Source: an uncultured Coriobacteriaceae bacterium | GTDB lineage: Bacteria > Actinomycetota > Coriobacteriia > Coriobacteriales > Eggerthellaceae | DNA length: 64,000 nt | Assembly (NCBI GenBank): GCA_937937585.1 | Contig: CALDCB010000008.1 | Coordinates: 124,001-188,000 of the forward strand | Direction of reading: 5' to 3' | Shown here: piece by piece, positions 8,718-17,400 of the stretch | Position numbering within the stretch: the first letter of the stretch is position 1 | Layout: every line of letters begins with the position of its first letter | The notes under the pieces: model-generated | Told to the model about the DNA's origin: nothing | What the model saw: the letters and a program-made list of their open reading frames with translations, nothing else | Databases searched by the model: none | Translations under genes and position numbers: made by a program

Positions 8718-10127
8718 TTACATGCTCGAGAAGCGCTCGGGCGAAACCTCAAGGCCGGAACCAGACTCGTCCTTGCCCTCGATCTTGGCGTCGACGAAGC
8801 CGGAATCCTTGCGCTTGCCGCCCTTCTTGTCGCGTTTCTTCTTACCGCCGGTCTCGTTACCGGCAAGACGACGCTCGAGGTTGCCGACAACCTTGGCAAG
8901 CGGCAGAGTAAGCACCAAGTAGAACAGCGCCGCGACGATGTACGGGGTGATGGAACCCGTGGAGGCGACGATGGTCTTGGCGTACATGACCAGCTCCATA
9001 ACGCCAACGGCGGCCAGCATGGAGGTGTCCTTGTACAGCAGGATGAACTCGTTGGTCATGGTGGGCAGCACGCGACGAACGGTCTGCGGGATGATGACGT
9101 ACGCCATGGTTTGCGCGGCATTCATGCCAAGCGAGCGAGCAGCCTCGAACTGGCCCTTGCTGATGGACTGGATGCCCGCGCGGAAGATCTCGCACTGGTA
9201 CGCAGCCGAATTCATGGCCAAAACGATGACGCCCAGCGGGAACGACGGGATGTTGATGCCAGCCAGTGGCAGGCCGAAGAACGCGATGTACACCTGCAGG
9301 AAGACCGGGGTGCCGCGAACCACGTTAACGTAGAGCGAACCCAGACCACGCAGAATGGCGAACTTGGACATGCGCATGAACGAAAGCAACAGGCCCAGCG
9401 GAATGGCAATGGGGAACGCCACCAAAACGATGCCCACGGCCATGAAGAAGCCTTGCAGCACAATGGGGAGGCTGGAAACGAAGATGGGCGGGTTCAGGAA
9501 CAGGCGCAGGAACGTGTTGGAGTTCCAGGCCTTCACCCATTCCTGCTGAGCAAGCGAGTCGGAAAGGGTTTGAACGAAGGTGGTGCTTTTAACCGCGATG
9601 GTCGGAATGGAGGTGATCTTCTTGACCGTGCCGTCGGTAAGCGTGTAGGCGCCCGTAAGCTGCTGATCGCCGCCGTTCTGTGGGAACATGACGCCGTAAA
9701 GCTCGATGCGATAGTAACCGCCAGCCTGACCCGGCTCGCCGAACGACGCAATGACAGTCTGGCCGTCCTGAGCGAATGTTGCCTTCAGGTTCACACGGGT
9801 CATAAGGTCATCGCCGGTAAGGAGCGTGGCCTTGGCGTTGTTGATCGAACACGTGGTTCCCTCGGGAAGGGTAAGCGAGATGGAAGCCAGCGACTCGTCG
9901 GCATCTGCCTGAGCCTCCCAGGTGATGCGCGTTTCCACGCCGCCCAGAACATCGCTGCTGGAATCGGAGTTGGGGCGCGCCGTGCACTTCTGCACGTCAA
10001 GCGCGTATGCCGAAGCAGGGGAAACGAACGAAGCAGCAAACGGAAGCACCAGCGAGGCAACCAGAGCCACAACGAACAGCAGCGAAAACGACTTTTTGCA
10101 AACCGCACGGTTTGTTTTGAACATCAT
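8718..10127 (-). CDS. Polar amino-acid ABC transporter permease with N-terminal signal peptide and ectodomain
   Basis: The C-terminal half of this 469-residue protein is a HisM/GlnP-type permease. It has about five membrane helices and the EAA loop EAARSLGMNAAQTMAYVIIPQ, which docks the ATPase. Unusually, the first 40 residues form a signal peptide (Lys-rich start, long hydrophobic core, SPASAYA) followed by about 160 extracytoplasmic residues before the first permease helix. The tail is highly charged. A fused ectodomain could act as a tethered binding or scaffold domain, but it does not look like a classical family 3 binding protein. A separate binding lipoprotein lies at 19442-20287 and no ATPase is nearby. 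ATG 10127 was preferred over TTG 10169; the ribosome site is weak in both cases. Confidence 0.8.
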   Translation of the reverse strand: MMFKTNRAVCKKSFSLLFVVALVASLVLPFAASFVSPASAYALDVQKCTARPNSDSSSDVLGGVETRITWEAQADADESLASISLTLPEGTTCSINNAKATLLTGDDLMTRVNLKATFAQDGQTVIASFGEPGQAGGYYRIELYGVMFPQNGGDQQLTGAYTLTDGTVKKITSIPTIAVKSTTFVQTLSDSLAQQEWVKAWNSNTFLRLFLNPPIFVSSLPIVLQGFFMAVGIVLVAFPIAIPLGLLLSFMRMSKFAILRGLGSLYVNVVRGTPVFLQVYIAFFGLPLAGINIPSFPLGVIVLAMNSAAYQCEIFRAGIQSISKGQFEAARSLGMNAAQTMAYVIIPQTVRRVLPTMTNEFILLYKDTSMLAAVGVMELVMYAKTIVASTGSITPYIVAALFYLVLTLPLAKVVGNLERRLAGNETGGKKKRDKKGGKRKDSGFVDAKIEGKDESGSGLEVSPERFSSM

Positions 10128-10186
10128 AGAAACCCGTCTAAATAGGTCGACAACAACGAAAACCCGCAATGAATGCAGGAACTTTC

Positions 10187-10192
10187 ATTATA
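10187..10192 (-). promoter_or_regulatory. Candidate -10 box for the amino-acid permease gene
   Basis: On the minus strand TGGCTATAATGAAAG contains a perfect TATAAT about 60 bases before the chosen start. The -35 region (TGTTTA at 17-base spacing) is poor. Confidence 0.5.
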
Positions 10193-10321
10193 GCCACGGT
10201 TTCAATTCGTAAACAGTTGGCGACGCAACGAAGCGTGTAATTGCCACACACGGCTCATGAAGTTGGGGGACACGACGGGATGAAGATGCGAATCAAAGCA
10301 AAACGCGAAGCAAAAGGACCC

Positions 10322-11035
10322 TTACCCCGCCAAGCCGAACTTCACGCGCACGCGGCGAAGCTTCTTCACCCACGGGGCGTACAATACTAGAAGAAAGACG
10401 ACTGTAGCCGCACCATGCGCGATGTCAAACGGCAGCGCCGCGGCGTACACCGCAAGAACGCCAGCCCAGCCGCTTGCCTGCGCATGGAAGAACGCCAAAA
10501 TGCTCCATGCGTTCAAGATGAAGCCATACCCCAAGCATGTCACGAACCCATAGACGTACACCACCGAAAGATGCGCATCCACCAGGCGCTTGTCGCCCGC
10601 GCCCGCACTTGCAAGAAGGCCGGCGCCGTAACCCACAAGGCCCCAGGCGTACATCTGCCACGGCGTCCAGGGACCCTGGCCAAAGAAAAAGTTAGACGCA
10701 AGCGCCGCCAGTGCACCTACCATGAACCCGCTTCGGCGCCCGAAGACGACGCCCGCGATGATCGCAATTGCGCTAACGGGCTTGAAGTCGGGAATAGGCG
10801 CGAACAAAATGCGGCCCGCCGCAGCCAAAGCTGCCAACACCACCGTGGGCATGATGTCGCGCAAGCGCGGGCGCGAAGCCTCATATGTTGCGAAGAAAAC
10901 GCCAATCGAAGCAAGCACCACGACAAACGACAGCGCCGCCGTCTGCTCGACGTTGGCAACCGCGCATGCCACCAGCACCACCGGGGTTGCCGCCAAAGCA
11001 ACCGCCTCGACGGTCACACGAGCGAACCTATTCAT
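10322..11035 (-). CDS. ECF transporter substrate-binding (S) component, probably for corrinoids
   Basis: This 237-residue membrane protein has about six hydrophobic helices. The segment RILFAPIPDFKPVSAI followed by GRRSGFMVGALAALASN and FFGQGPWTPWQMYAWG is the hallmark of the ECF S-component family found with EcfA/EcfT and often with DUF4430 proteins. S components bind the vitamin and topple in the membrane when the EcfAAT engine fires. Because the operon begins with a probable cobalamin riboswitch and two transcobalamin-like proteins, I infer cobalamin or a corrinoid precursor as the cargo; this is not proven by the S sequence itself. The start ATG overlaps the ATPase gene's final codons (ATGAATAG), indicating translational coupling. 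It is the last gene of the operon. Confidence 0.8.
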   Translation of the reverse strand: MNRFARVTVEAVALAATPVVLVACAVANVEQTAALSFVVVLASIGVFFATYEASRPRLRDIMPTVVLAALAAAGRILFAPIPDFKPVSAIAIIAGVVFGRRSGFMVGALAALASNFFFGQGPWTPWQMYAWGLVGYGAGLLASAGAGDKRLVDAHLSVVYVYGFVTCLGYGFILNAWSILAFFHAQASGWAGVLAVYAAALPFDIAHGAATVVFLLVLYAPWVKKLRRVRVKFGLAG

Positions 11036-12659
11036 GAAGCGCGCCTCTCGCAGCGCTGACGGCCCCACCGTCGCCGCCAGCGTCCACCGCTTCAGCAGCA
11101 ACCTCTACTTCAGCAGCAATCGCGCCGAACAAGCGGCTTTTCGCATTGGGGCAATACATCAAATTGTTCGCCAGGAACTCCTCGGCTGGTTCGCTACAAG
11201 CAACCTCACCGTCGAAGAGCATCGAGATCTGGTCGGCAACTACGAACGCGAAATCAAGGTCGTGCGTCACCAAGACGATCGTTGTTCCCTGGTCCGCCAA
11301 ATCGCGAATGATACGGGACAGCCCCGCGCTGGAATACGGGTCAAGACCCTTGGTGGGCTCGTCAAGCAACAACAAACGCGGCTTCGCAAGCAACAGTTTC
11401 GCCAAGGCGAGCTTTTGCTGCTGACCGCCTGATAAGTCATACGGGTGCGAATCAAGAAACCCGTCAAGCCCAAACCGATGCGCAGCCTCTACTGCTTGAG
11501 CACGATCGTAGCCGCAGCGACCCGACCACTCCATCAGCTCTTCCATCACGCTATCGCACACCAAAAGCGCCTTAGGGTCCTGCGGAAGCAGCGCCTGCGA
11601 ACCCACCAGCCTGTTCTTCATGCTGCCACGCTGCGGCTTGAGCACCCCCGCGATGCAGCGCAGCAATGTGGTCTTGCCGCACCCATTGCCGCCCACGACG
11701 GCATGAACGCTGCCCTGAGTGATATCAAGATCGACGCCGCGCAAAACCCACGGCGACTTTCGCTCGAACCGGTAATGCAAGCCGCGCACGCTGATGGCAG
11801 GCTCTTCGCCCGCAAGCTTAGCCGCTCGAGCAGCACGACGCGGGGCCAGAACACGCGCCGCCTGCTCGCGCGAAGCGGCGGCAACCGCGTTGTCAAGGCG
11901 AACGAACTGGGTTGCGTGCGCTTCGACGTCTTCGGGCGAATGCGTCGCCATGACCACGGTGATGCCCAGCTCGCGGTTCACACGGGACAAAAGAAAAACG
12001 AACTGCTTGACAGCATTGGGGTCAAGCTGCGCCGTTGGCTCGTCAAGAAGAAGCAAGCGCGGACGAAGCGCCAGAACGGCAGCCAAATTCACCAGCTGTT
12101 TTTGACCGCCCGAAAGCGATTCCGTCGAAGAACGGATCCAAGGCTCGATCCCGAAGAAATGGGCAACCTCGGCCACGCGACGGCGCATCTGGTCCTGCGG
12201 CATGCCGATGTTCTCAAGCCCGAAAGCAAGCTCGTGCCAAACCGTGTCGCACACGATCTGCGCCGACGGGTCCTGCATCACGAAGCCGATGGACTGCGCC
12301 GACTCGAGCGGCGACATGACGGGCAGGTCATCGCCAGCAGCCCGCTCGACAGCGACACCCGCGCCCACGCCGCGCGCACCATCTCCACTCGCCCCGAAGA
12401 GCTCATACCCAAGCACGCTGAGCAAACCGCTTCGTGTGCCCACCGGCGCAAGCTCGGGCTTCATGCAGCGCAGAAGCGTGGTCTTGCCCGAACCGGTTGA
12501 GCCGGTCATCACGCAAAACGCCCCCTGCTCAACCTGAAAGGAAACACCGCGCACTGCCTCGCGCGCATCGGCCGAACCCTGCCTGGGATACTGAAACCCG
12601 AAATCCTGAACAACCACCGCAGGGGCAACGGCGCCAGCGAGCTTTTCTCCTGTCATCAT
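11028..12659 (-). CDS. ECF transporter ATPase, two fused ABC domains (EcfA-EcfA')
   Basis: This 543-residue protein carries two complete ABC ATPase domains. The first has Walker A GSTGSGKTT, Q-loop VMQDPSAQIVCD, signature LSGGQKQL and LLLLDEPTAQLD. The second has GGNGCGKTT, Q-loop LLPQDPKALLVCD, LSGGQQQKLALAKLLL and LLLLDEPTKGLD. The Q-loop sequence QDP...IV/LVCD is typical of EcfA proteins. It should form the motor of the ECF complex with the T component encoded upstream and the S component downstream. The ATG at 12659 overlaps the EcfT stop (ATGATGA) and has GGAGG eight bases upstream; ATG 12656 is also possible. An upstream in-frame extension to 12800 would run inside ecfT and is rejected. 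Confidence 0.92.
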   Translation of the reverse strand: MMTGEKLAGAVAPAVVVQDFGFQYPRQGSADAREAVRGVSFQVEQGAFCVMTGSTGSGKTTLLRCMKPELAPVGTRSGLLSVLGYELFGASGDGARGVGAGVAVERAAGDDLPVMSPLESAQSIGFVMQDPSAQIVCDTVWHELAFGLENIGMPQDQMRRRVAEVAHFFGIEPWIRSSTESLSGGQKQLVNLAAVLALRPRLLLLDEPTAQLDPNAVKQFVFLLSRVNRELGITVVMATHSPEDVEAHATQFVRLDNAVAAASREQAARVLAPRRAARAAKLAGEEPAISVRGLHYRFERKSPWVLRGVDLDITQGSVHAVVGGNGCGKTTLLRCIAGVLKPQRGSMKNRLVGSQALLPQDPKALLVCDSVMEELMEWSGRCGYDRAQAVEAAHRFGLDGFLDSHPYDLSGGQQQKLALAKLLLAKPRLLLLDEPTKGLDPYSSAGLSRIIRDLADQGTTIVLVTHDLDFAFVVADQISMLFDGEVACSEPAEEFLANNLMYCPNAKSRLFGAIAAEVEVAAEAVDAGGDGGAVSAARGALHE

Positions 12660-13522
12660 TCGCACGACCTCCATTGCCACCAATCTATCACCCACAGAAT
12701 CACGGGCACCATCATGAACAGGGCATACGGGATATACCCCCACCAAAACGCAACCGGATCGGTCACGGGATAAAACGAATAGCGCGAGCAAACCGCCCAT
12801 GCGGTAACGGCGCTAACCACCGCCAACACCAAAACGAATCCCACAGCGACGGCATCGCGCACATGAACACGCAACCGTTTATATGTCGTGCGCTTCGCCC
12901 CGCATTCGTAGCCGCGCGCCCGCATGGCGTCGCTACGCTCAAGGGCATCTTCCATTCCCCATCCCATCAAAACGCTGACGATGCGCATGCGCCCACGCGC
13001 CGCCTCGCGCTTGCCATTGGGAGCCGCAACGCTCACGGCGTCTTGGACGCAGGCGACAGACTTTCCCCGCGAAACGAACTGGGGAACGAGGCGCAACACT
13101 TGCGAGACCATAAGCGTCACGACGGGTAAGACGTTGCCGAACAGGGCAAGCGAGCTTTCGGAATCCATGCAGGACGAATACGAAGCGAACCACAGGAACA
13201 CCGACGCGAACACCGCGCCCGAACACAAGCCGTAGATAAGCGCTTCAAGATAAACGGCGCGCAAACCCACGCGGAACAGCTCGGTGGAACCCGATGCGAC
13301 GAACAACGGATTTGCCGCAGCCACGATCAGGCACAAAGGCACAACCCACCGAAGCGACAGCAAAGTGGCGCGTCCGCCACGGCACACGCACGAGCACGCA
13401 AGCGCGCCGGCAAGAGAAAGCGCTACATACGCGGGGTGCATGCAGCACATAGACAAATCAAGCGCGCAGGCAAGGAACAGGAATGCCACAGCAGGGTGAT
13501 ATGTATGGAAAACGTTCTGCAT
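12656..13522 (-). CDS. ECF transporter transmembrane (T) component
   Basis: This 288-residue integral membrane protein has about five to six hydrophobic helices. It carries the cytoplasmic coupling motif RSDAMRARGYE near residue 200, the Ala-Arg-Gly signature by which EcfT grips the ATPases. The stop codon overlaps the start of the ATPase gene, and 49 bases separate its start from the DUF4430 gene, so it lies within the same transcript. T components are shared scaffolds and carry no substrate information. The region just before ATG 13522 has only a modest ribosome site (ATAGAG), so translation may depend on coupling to upstream genes. Confidence 0.88.
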   Translation of the reverse strand: MQNVFHTYHPAVAFLFLACALDLSMCCMHPAYVALSLAGALACSCVCRGGRATLLSLRWVVPLCLIVAAANPLFVASGSTELFRVGLRAVYLEALIYGLCSGAVFASVFLWFASYSSCMDSESSLALFGNVLPVVTLMVSQVLRLVPQFVSRGKSVACVQDAVSVAAPNGKREAARGRMRIVSVLMGWGMEDALERSDAMRARGYECGAKRTTYKRLRVHVRDAVAVGFVLVLAVVSAVTAWAVCSRYSFYPVTDPVAFWWGYIPYALFMMVPVILWVIDWWQWRSCE

Positions 13523-13571
13523 CTCTATCAGGCGTCAAATCAACATCAGCAAGCAGTACGACGATGGCAAC

Positions 13572-14399
13572 TTAGTTGCCCGTGACGTAGAACCAGCTAA
13601 CAACATCGCCATCGGAAAGAACGTAATTGGCGCACGACGTCATAGGTGAAATCCCATTCACGGAGTACACCCACCCGCTTTTGCCGCCGTGCTCTTTCTC
13701 TGCCAAACCGCCGATGGCGCTTACGTACAGGCCGTACTGGCTGCCGCGCGCGTTCACCGACAGCCCGCAAGCGCAAAGCGCGTCATAAGCCGTGGCGCCT
13801 TGGTTGAAAGCGAAAGAACCGCCGCCCGAAACAGATCCGCCCACAGCAGAGCTGCTGACAGAAACTGAAACAGCGATGCGGTTGGACGGCGTCTGGCTTG
13901 GCTGCTCGGCCGGCTCGGGAGAAGGGGCAGGCGAAGCGTCCTGCCCCGACGAAGACGGGGTGCTGCCATCGGTTGTCGACGACCCCTCGTCGCGCGAAGG
14001 AGAGTCGGTTGTAGAAGAAGCGAATCCGTCGTTGGAAGCAACGGTTTTACCGTCAGCGGGTGCCGAAGAGCCTCCCTCGGAGGATGCGGGCGAACCCGAT
14101 TCGGCCGCGCTGCCACCATCGTCTGCGGATGCCGAAGCGACAGCGGAGGAGGATCCAGTAGGCAAGCTGGCACCGCCAGACGTGCCGCCGAATATCAAGA
14201 AAACGCCAGCGACTATCAGCAGAATGGAAGCCAGCACAAGCGCCGCGATCCCCACGCGCGTGCGCGTGGGGATCGACTGTTGGGAACCTTCGTCAAGGAC
14301 GGAGGGGCCTCCCACCGTCAGAGCGGCTGCGCGAGCCGAATCGCGAGGCGGTTCGGACTCGCTATGGCTGAACTTGTTTTCGACGTCGTTATCGGTCAC
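13572..14399 (-). CDS. Membrane-anchored DUF4430 (transcobalamin-like C-terminal domain) protein
   Basis: This 275-residue protein has three parts: a polar N-terminus without a signal peptide, one membrane helix at about 48-70 (VGIAALVLASILLIVAGVFL), a Ser/Pro/Glu-rich linker of about 110 residues, and a C-terminal DUF4430 domain (about 180-275). The domain shows AYDALCACG and SGWVYSVNG, then the closing LSDGDVVSWFYVTG. DUF4430 is classed as transcobalamin-like C-terminal; in transcobalamin this beta domain covers the bound vitamin. The N-in topology puts the domain outside the membrane, a plausible handover station between the giant surface protein and the ECF transporter. It lies nine bases after the giant gene's stop. 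Corrinoid binding is an inference from family and riboswitch context. Confidence 0.82.
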   Translation of the reverse strand: MTDNDVENKFSHSESEPPRDSARAAALTVGGPSVLDEGSQQSIPTRTRVGIAALVLASILLIVAGVFLIFGGTSGGASLPTGSSSAVASASADDGGSAAESGSPASSEGGSSAPADGKTVASNDGFASSTTDSPSRDEGSSTTDGSTPSSSGQDASPAPSPEPAEQPSQTPSNRIAVSVSVSSSAVGGSVSGGGSFAFNQGATAYDALCACGLSVNARGSQYGLYVSAIGGLAEKEHGGKSGWVYSVNGISPMTSCANYVLSDGDVVSWFYVTGN

Positions 14400-14408
14400 T
14401 TCGCAACC

Positions 14409-17400
14409 TTACCTTCCGAAATTGCGACGCCTGACGCCGATCATCCAGGCAGCAGCACCAGCAAGACCAAGGCCGCCCACACCAAGTAAAACGAACGGCA
14501 GGGGCGTTCCGCCCTTGACGGGCTGGTCAGCACCATCGTCCATCGAGATCAGCATGATGTCCTCTTCGCCACCAGCGGCAGATCGGATAGTCGCCGCGTC
14601 GTCAGATTCTTCCGCTTTAGCGGCATCGGCTTTGTCAGCATCGGCGTCATCGATCGGAGTTGCCGCAGGTGCGACGTAGCCGCCAAGCTGCGAACCGTTG
14701 TTGTCACCGTCATTACCAGACGCCCCGCCGTTGCCACCACCAGGCTGTCCACCCGGCACGGGCTTCGGATCCGCCGGCGTGACGGGCTCGGTAGCTTCGC
14801 CTTCCTGCGCCGCGATCTTGAACAAATAGCCCGAATCATTCGTGTAGTACAAGTTGCCCGCACCATCGGAAACGATCGAGGCCATGCAGTACTGCGCGAA
14901 ACCAACACCCGGAGCAAAGATCAGCTTCGCCTGTTCGTCGCCCAAGCAATACGCATACACACCGCCGCCCGACGTGTAGTTGGGCCGATCGCCCTGGGCG
15001 CCATTTAGCGTGAAGTACACGTACGTCTTTCCGTTGCGCGTCGAAACAAGCGGAGTGCTCTTGCTTTCGAACGGAAGCAGCTCGCCATCGGCCTTGGTGA
15101 CCTTGGTCACGCTGAGGTCGAACAACTTGATGCACGCAAGCACGCCCTTGTAATCGTCGGAACCACCAACAAATGCATAACCACCGCTGATAGTGGGCGT
15201 GGACGTGGAATAGCCCGCAAACTGGACTTTGCCCGTCTCGGACAGGTTGCCCGCCGCATCAACGGCGAATCGATGCAAGACGCCGTCCTTCGAAACGGCA
15301 TAGATGTTGTCGTCGTCAACAACAAGCACGCTGCGGAATCCCACCGGGGACGCGCTCACAGAAGAAACTTTACGCGACAGATCGGCCGAAAATACCGACA
15401 CGCCGCCCATGTCATCGGCGACAACGTAGTAGTCGCCGACAATCACGCCGCCGGCCCAGTAATAGCCCGCACCGTCATCGGTGAAGGAGCCCGCAACGGC
15501 ACCCGTAAGCAGATTCACCCGACGCAGCGTGCCTGCCGAGGCGGACCAGCTGTCGTCAAACGAATCGACGGTTGCCAAGTACACGTAGCCATCGGAGATC
15601 GTCAGCGTGGACAGATTCTGATTCGCGAACGCGTCACTCACCCAAAGAGTTTCGAGAGTGGTTGCCGAAACGGCCTGCAGATAACCGCCCGCCAGGGGAA
15701 CGACGATGATGCCGTCAGCGTAAATCGGACGACAGGTGGTATCCATCGTCGAGCCAAGCGTGATTTGCTTTGCAACCGCACCCGTTGCCGAGTCGATCAG
15801 CTGAAGGCGCGCAAGGCTCGAGGTGTACACCTGGGTGGTCGGATCGAAATAAGACGAAGCGGAAACGACGTACAGCTTGCCGTCAACGACAAGCGGCGTA
15901 GAGGCCGACGAAGATGCGCCAAGTTCGCGCTCTTTATCGGTAAGCAGGCTGCTGCTCCATGCGGCATCAGTCTTGGCCACGGGCGTGTTGCCGCTGGTGA
16001 TTGCTCCGGTGCCGCCATTGGCAAAGCCGTTGAACTGCACATCAACAGAAGGATGATCGGCCTTGGGGTTGGTTTCTACATCAGCCTTGGGAAGTTCGGC
16101 GCCGTCACCTGCAAAATACCATGCGATCTTGTCGCCAGGCTGAACCTTATAGGTCGAGGCAAGCTTATTGCTCAGCTTCCCATTGATATAGAAGGCCCAC
16201 CACAACCAGTTGCCCTGGGCATCCTGCTTGCTGCCCAGGCTTGCCTCGCCGTTCGGGAGTGTGCCGCCGTCCTTGGCGGAAATGGTCCACATGCCGCCAT
16301 CGCAGGTCATGCCATAGCGCTCAAGAACCTTTTTGGTAAGAGCTGCTGCGGTCATGCCATCTTCGGCGGCGATCTTCACTTCGGTTTCGGGAGCCCAAAC
16401 AACATCCTTGCCGGAAGCGTCGGGACCGATGATTTTGACTGTCGAGACGAACATGGCTTTGCCGATGTTGTCAAGTGTATCGCCGAACGCCGAGTAATAC
16501 AGAACGACGGAATCGCCCGGGTTCAGAGTAACGCTACTGGCGCCAACCTCAGACGCCTTACCGTTCACGAACAGCTGCCAGTACTTCCCGGTTGCCGCGT
16601 CATACCCGAGCGTCCTGCCATCAGCAGACGTGATGTCGGAAAGGTAATAACCGTACGCGCTCGTCGACGAAGTATGTATGAGTTCGCATGCGTTCAGCAC
16701 CTGCTCTATAAGCGCATCGGCGGTCGAACCGAAGGCGATGCCCTGGGCGCCATCCGACCAAACCTCGTCGTTGCCCTTGGCATCAACGCCAACCAACTGG
16801 AAGTTCACCGAGATCTGCGGATCGGAATGATCGGTCGTGCCAACGATGCGATACGTCGCGCTAACAGGCTGGTTCACCAAACTCTGCAGCTTGGCGTTCT
16901 CGGGATGAGCTTCGGCCAAGGCCACGTACTTCTCGTACGTAAGAGAGCTCTGCACCGTAACGAGCGTATCGGCGACAGGCTGAGTGACACGCAGGGTCTC
17001 ATCGGCAACAACAGAACTATTGTCAGATTTGAACGTGCGCCAGTTCGTGCCGGCCATAGAGTCGTAACCAGGCAGATCGGCAGTATGAAGACCACCCGCC
17101 TCGTACTTCTTCGAATATGAAACCGTGCCGTCGTCCTGAAGCACAGCGGTGCTCCAGGGGTTCAGGTCCTGGCTGACGCTGTCAACGGAAGCGTTGTTTC
17201 CCAGAAGCGATGCGGCATAACCGTCCTTCACCTTTTGCATGAAGGCAACGGCGGCATCGATCTCGGCCTCGTCGATGGGCTTGACGTTGACAACGATATC
17301 GCGGGTTGCGACGACGCCATCACGCGTGAGGGTTGCCGTGATGGTGGCCTGATTGGTTCCGCCGGCAATGTCGGGAGTGACGATAACGCGATAGCCGTTG

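Noticed and set aside
14409..14480. LPXTG sortase anchor in the giant surface protein
   Set aside because: The C-terminus reads GGTPLPFVLLGVGG followed by a helix and VRRRN; no LPXTG or close variant is present.
15273..17120. Long plus-strand open frame (615 codons) opposite the giant surface protein gene
   Set aside because: It lies opposite a frame with signal peptide and recognisable domains, has no recognisable motif, and is expected in G+C-rich DNA. The same reasoning removes long antisense frames at 1214-2746, 3275-4489, 24900-27158, 43626-45122, 45398-46816 and 48733-50382.
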